The notes below the pieces were generated by a model. That model was not told where the DNA came from. It ran no database searches and saw only the letters and a list, made by a program, of their open reading frames with translations. Below are positions 62,385 through 64,000 of a stretch of 64,000 nucleotides of DNA, one piece after another; the first letter of the stretch is position 1, and each line of letters opens with the position of its first letter. This DNA is from Luteibacter sp. 9135 (GTDB lineage Bacteria; Pseudomonadota; Gammaproteobacteria; Xanthomonadales; Rhodanobacteraceae): positions 1,054,001 through 1,118,000 of the forward strand of contig NZ_JQNB01000001.1 in NCBI RefSeq assembly GCF_000745005.1. Reading direction: 5' to 3'. The position numbers and the translations under genes are program-made.

Positions 62385-64000
62385 TCAGAACTTCAGGCCG
62401 ACGGTGAAGCGGGCGGTACGTGGCACGAAGACGATGTTGCCCTTCTTGTTGTAGGCCACCGGCTGGCTGTTGAGCTCGCCGTTCGAACCCCAGTTCGTGT
62501 TGTAGTCGGCGAAGTTCTGCCAGTTGAACAGGTTCAGGATGTCGAAGCGGGCATAGATCTTCGTGCCTTCGCCGAGGATGAAATCCTTGGTGAGCTGCAG
62601 GTCGACGTCGCGGTAGCCCCAGATGTTGCCGCCGACGAGGAACTTCGAACCGCTCGGCGTCGCCGAAACCGGTACGCAGGTCGATCCATCGGCGAACGTG
62701 GCGCCGTAGCAGGCCACGTCGTTCTTCGGCAGCGGTGTGGCCAGCGTCAGCTTGATCGATCCACTGATGCCCCACGGCAGATCCAGGGCGCCCGTGGCCA
62801 CGAAGCGATGCTTCGACACGGCGTTGGACGTGATGAACGGATAGTCGTTGAGCGACGGATAATCGAACGAGTAATGCTCGTTGATATCGCGGTTCTGCTT
62901 GGCGTGCGAGAAGGTGTAGGCGAAGCTGGTGCTCCAGCCGGACTCCTTCGTGTACGGCTTCTGGGCCGACAGCAGGACCTGGGTGGTACGCGTGGCGATA
63001 CCGTTGTCGCCGAGGATCAGGCCACCCACGTTCGGGATGGGCTGGTCGCCCGCGCTGGCGCCGCCCGGCACGGCGAAGTAGCTGCCGTTCGGCAGGCGGT
63101 TACCGAGGGTGAACGCGAAACCGTCGCGGCTGAGCACGCGCGTCACCGTGGCATCGGTCTGCCAGTCGCCGATCGTGTTCGACATGCCCAGGCTGAACTG
63201 GTCGCTGTAAGGCGCCTTCAGCTTGTTGTTGAGCATGTCGACTTCCTGGCCGGAGTTGCCACCGACGAGATAGTTCTGCAATACGCCCTGACCGCCCAGG
63301 AAGGCCGGGTTGAAGGGGACGCAGGTCGACGAGGTCGTATCGCACGGATGGCCCGGCACGTTGAAGCGCAGCGTGGTCTGCGGCAAGGCCTGCTTGGTCA
63401 CTTCCGTCTGCAGATAGTCGAAGAGGTTACGGTCGTACGCGCGACCGGCGCCGCCGTGGAACACGTGGGCCTCGTCGCCGAACAGGTCGTACGAGAAGCC
63501 GAGGCGCGGCTGCCAGGCGCCGCGGAAGTTCTTCCGGTTGTGACCATTGCTGGTGTAGTCGGCGATGTTCACGCCGCCCGCGGCGAGTGCGTCGCCATAG
63601 GTCTCACCCGGCGCGGCGCCCGCATACGGGTTCTGCGCATTGATCGCATCGAGCACGCGCTGCGACGTGACGAAGTTGGTGTACGAGGGGTTGGCCTCGT
63701 AGTCCCAGCGCACGCCGAGGTTCAGCGTGAGCTTATCGTTGACGGACCAGTCGTCCTGGGCAAACACGCCGTACTGGCGAGCCGTCGTCTTCGCCACGCC
63801 ATCCTGGCCCGGGAGCGCGGATGCGTAGAACACCTGCCACGGCTCCGCCGAGGTGCCCTGGCCCGGGCGCACGTCGTAGAAGAACTGCGGGTTCTGCGCG
63901 GCCACGTCCGATGCCTTCAGTTCGACCGACTTGAACTTGTAGCCGAACTTGACGACGTGGTCGCCCTGCCACTCCAGATTGTTGAACGTGAAGGTATCCG
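62385..64000 (-). CDS. TonB-dependent receptor, Oar-like, N-terminus outside the window
   Basis: 538 residues of the C-terminal barrel are visible; the frame is open to the window edge without a start. Segments such as DDWSVNDKLTLNLGVRWDYE, WQPRLGFSYDLFGDEAHVFH, GYRDVDLQLTKDFILGEGTK and YARFDILNLFNWQNFADYN are typical of Oar/CirA-like receptors with an N-terminal carboxypeptidase-regulatory domain. The last residue is Phe (FTVGLKF), as in outer-membrane barrels. It stands upstream of the glucan operon, so it probably brings glucan oligomers across the outer membrane. Confidence 0.88.
   Translation of the reverse strand, partial: DTFTFNNLEWQGDHVVKFGYKFKSVELKASDVAAQNPQFFYDVRPGQGTSAEPWQVFYASALPGQDGVAKTTARQYGVFAQDDWSVNDKLTLNLGVRWDYEANPSYTNFVTSQRVLDAINAQNPYAGAAPGETYGDALAAGGVNIADYTSNGHNRKNFRGAWQPRLGFSYDLFGDEAHVFHGGAGRAYDRNLFDYLQTEVTKQALPQTTLRFNVPGHPCDTTSSTCVPFNPAFLGGQGVLQNYLVGGNSGQEVDMLNNKLKAPYSDQFSLGMSNTIGDWQTDATVTRVLSRDGFAFTLGNRLPNGSYFAVPGGASAGDQPIPNVGGLILGDNGIATRTTQVLLSAQKPYTKESGWSTSFAYTFSHAKQNRDINEHYSFDYPSLNDYPFITSNAVSKHRFVATGALDLPWGISGSIKLTLATPLPKNDVACYGATFADGSTCVPVSATPSGSKFLVGGNIWGYRDVDLQLTKDFILGEGTKIYARFDILNLFNWQNFADYNTNWGSNGELNSQPVAYNKKGNIVFVPRTARFTVGLKF

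Overview
The window looks like the replication-origin region of a GC-rich gammaproteobacterium of the Xanthomonadales/Lysobacterales, most likely a Rhodanobacteraceae member close to Luteibacter or Dyella. This rests on the gene order gyrB-recF-dnaN-dnaA // rpmH-rnpA-yidC-mnmE, a tonB-exbB-exbD1-exbD2-pdxJ cluster next to it (an arrangement known from Xanthomonas), an hslU-hslV-xerC-DUF484-dapF-lptM block, and abundant TonB-dependent receptors. No database search was possible; the genus is an inference.

Layout. 1-3252: incomplete hybrid sensor kinase fused to a sodium/solute symporter-like domain (minus). 3342-4850: Sfp-type phosphopantetheinyl transferase and pdxJ, separated by a leader with two hairpins, a 21-codon ORF and a terminator-like stem with T8. 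4902-8724: exbD2, exbD1, exbB, tonB and a TPR protein (minus). 9007-15369: gyrB, recF, dnaN, dnaA (minus), with oriC-like DnaA boxes between dnaN and dnaA. 15560-19256: rpmH, rnpA, yidC, mnmE (plus), so transcription diverges from the origin. 19305-26637: accessory metabolism and regulators (MFS, LysR, YahK-like alcohol dehydrogenase, a metallo-beta-lactamase-fold gene interrupted by two in-frame TAG codons, HxlR/SDR divergent pair, PQQ-type sugar dehydrogenase). 26862-29576: ftsK. 29681-31046: AT-richer island with a small RHS-core secreted protein and an overlapping DUF4279 gene, probably toxin and immunity. 31208-35888: ribose operon rbsKDACB (minus). 36000-42374: DUF971, a hypothetical gene, hslUV, xerC, DUF484, dapF, lptM, rimI-like (minus). 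42614-54877: housekeeping genes mostly on plus (RimK-like ligase, lipocalin, aroE, YkgJ-type protein, TonB receptor, gamma carbonic anhydrase, oligopeptidase A, exonuclease III, UPF0149/YecA, pirin, lipoprotein). 54874-64000: minus-strand glycan locus with GH144-type glucanase, binding protein, two permeases, a large (alpha/alpha)6 glycosidase-like protein and a TonB receptor running off the window, with a LacI-type palindrome in front; most consistent with beta-1,2-glucan use.

Dispersed REP-like palindromes (core ATCGC-ACATCGT-GC-TCCTAC) occur at four places with compensatory changes in the stem. No tRNA, rRNA, CRISPR array or insertion sequence was seen. No gene-free gap exceeds about 300 bases.
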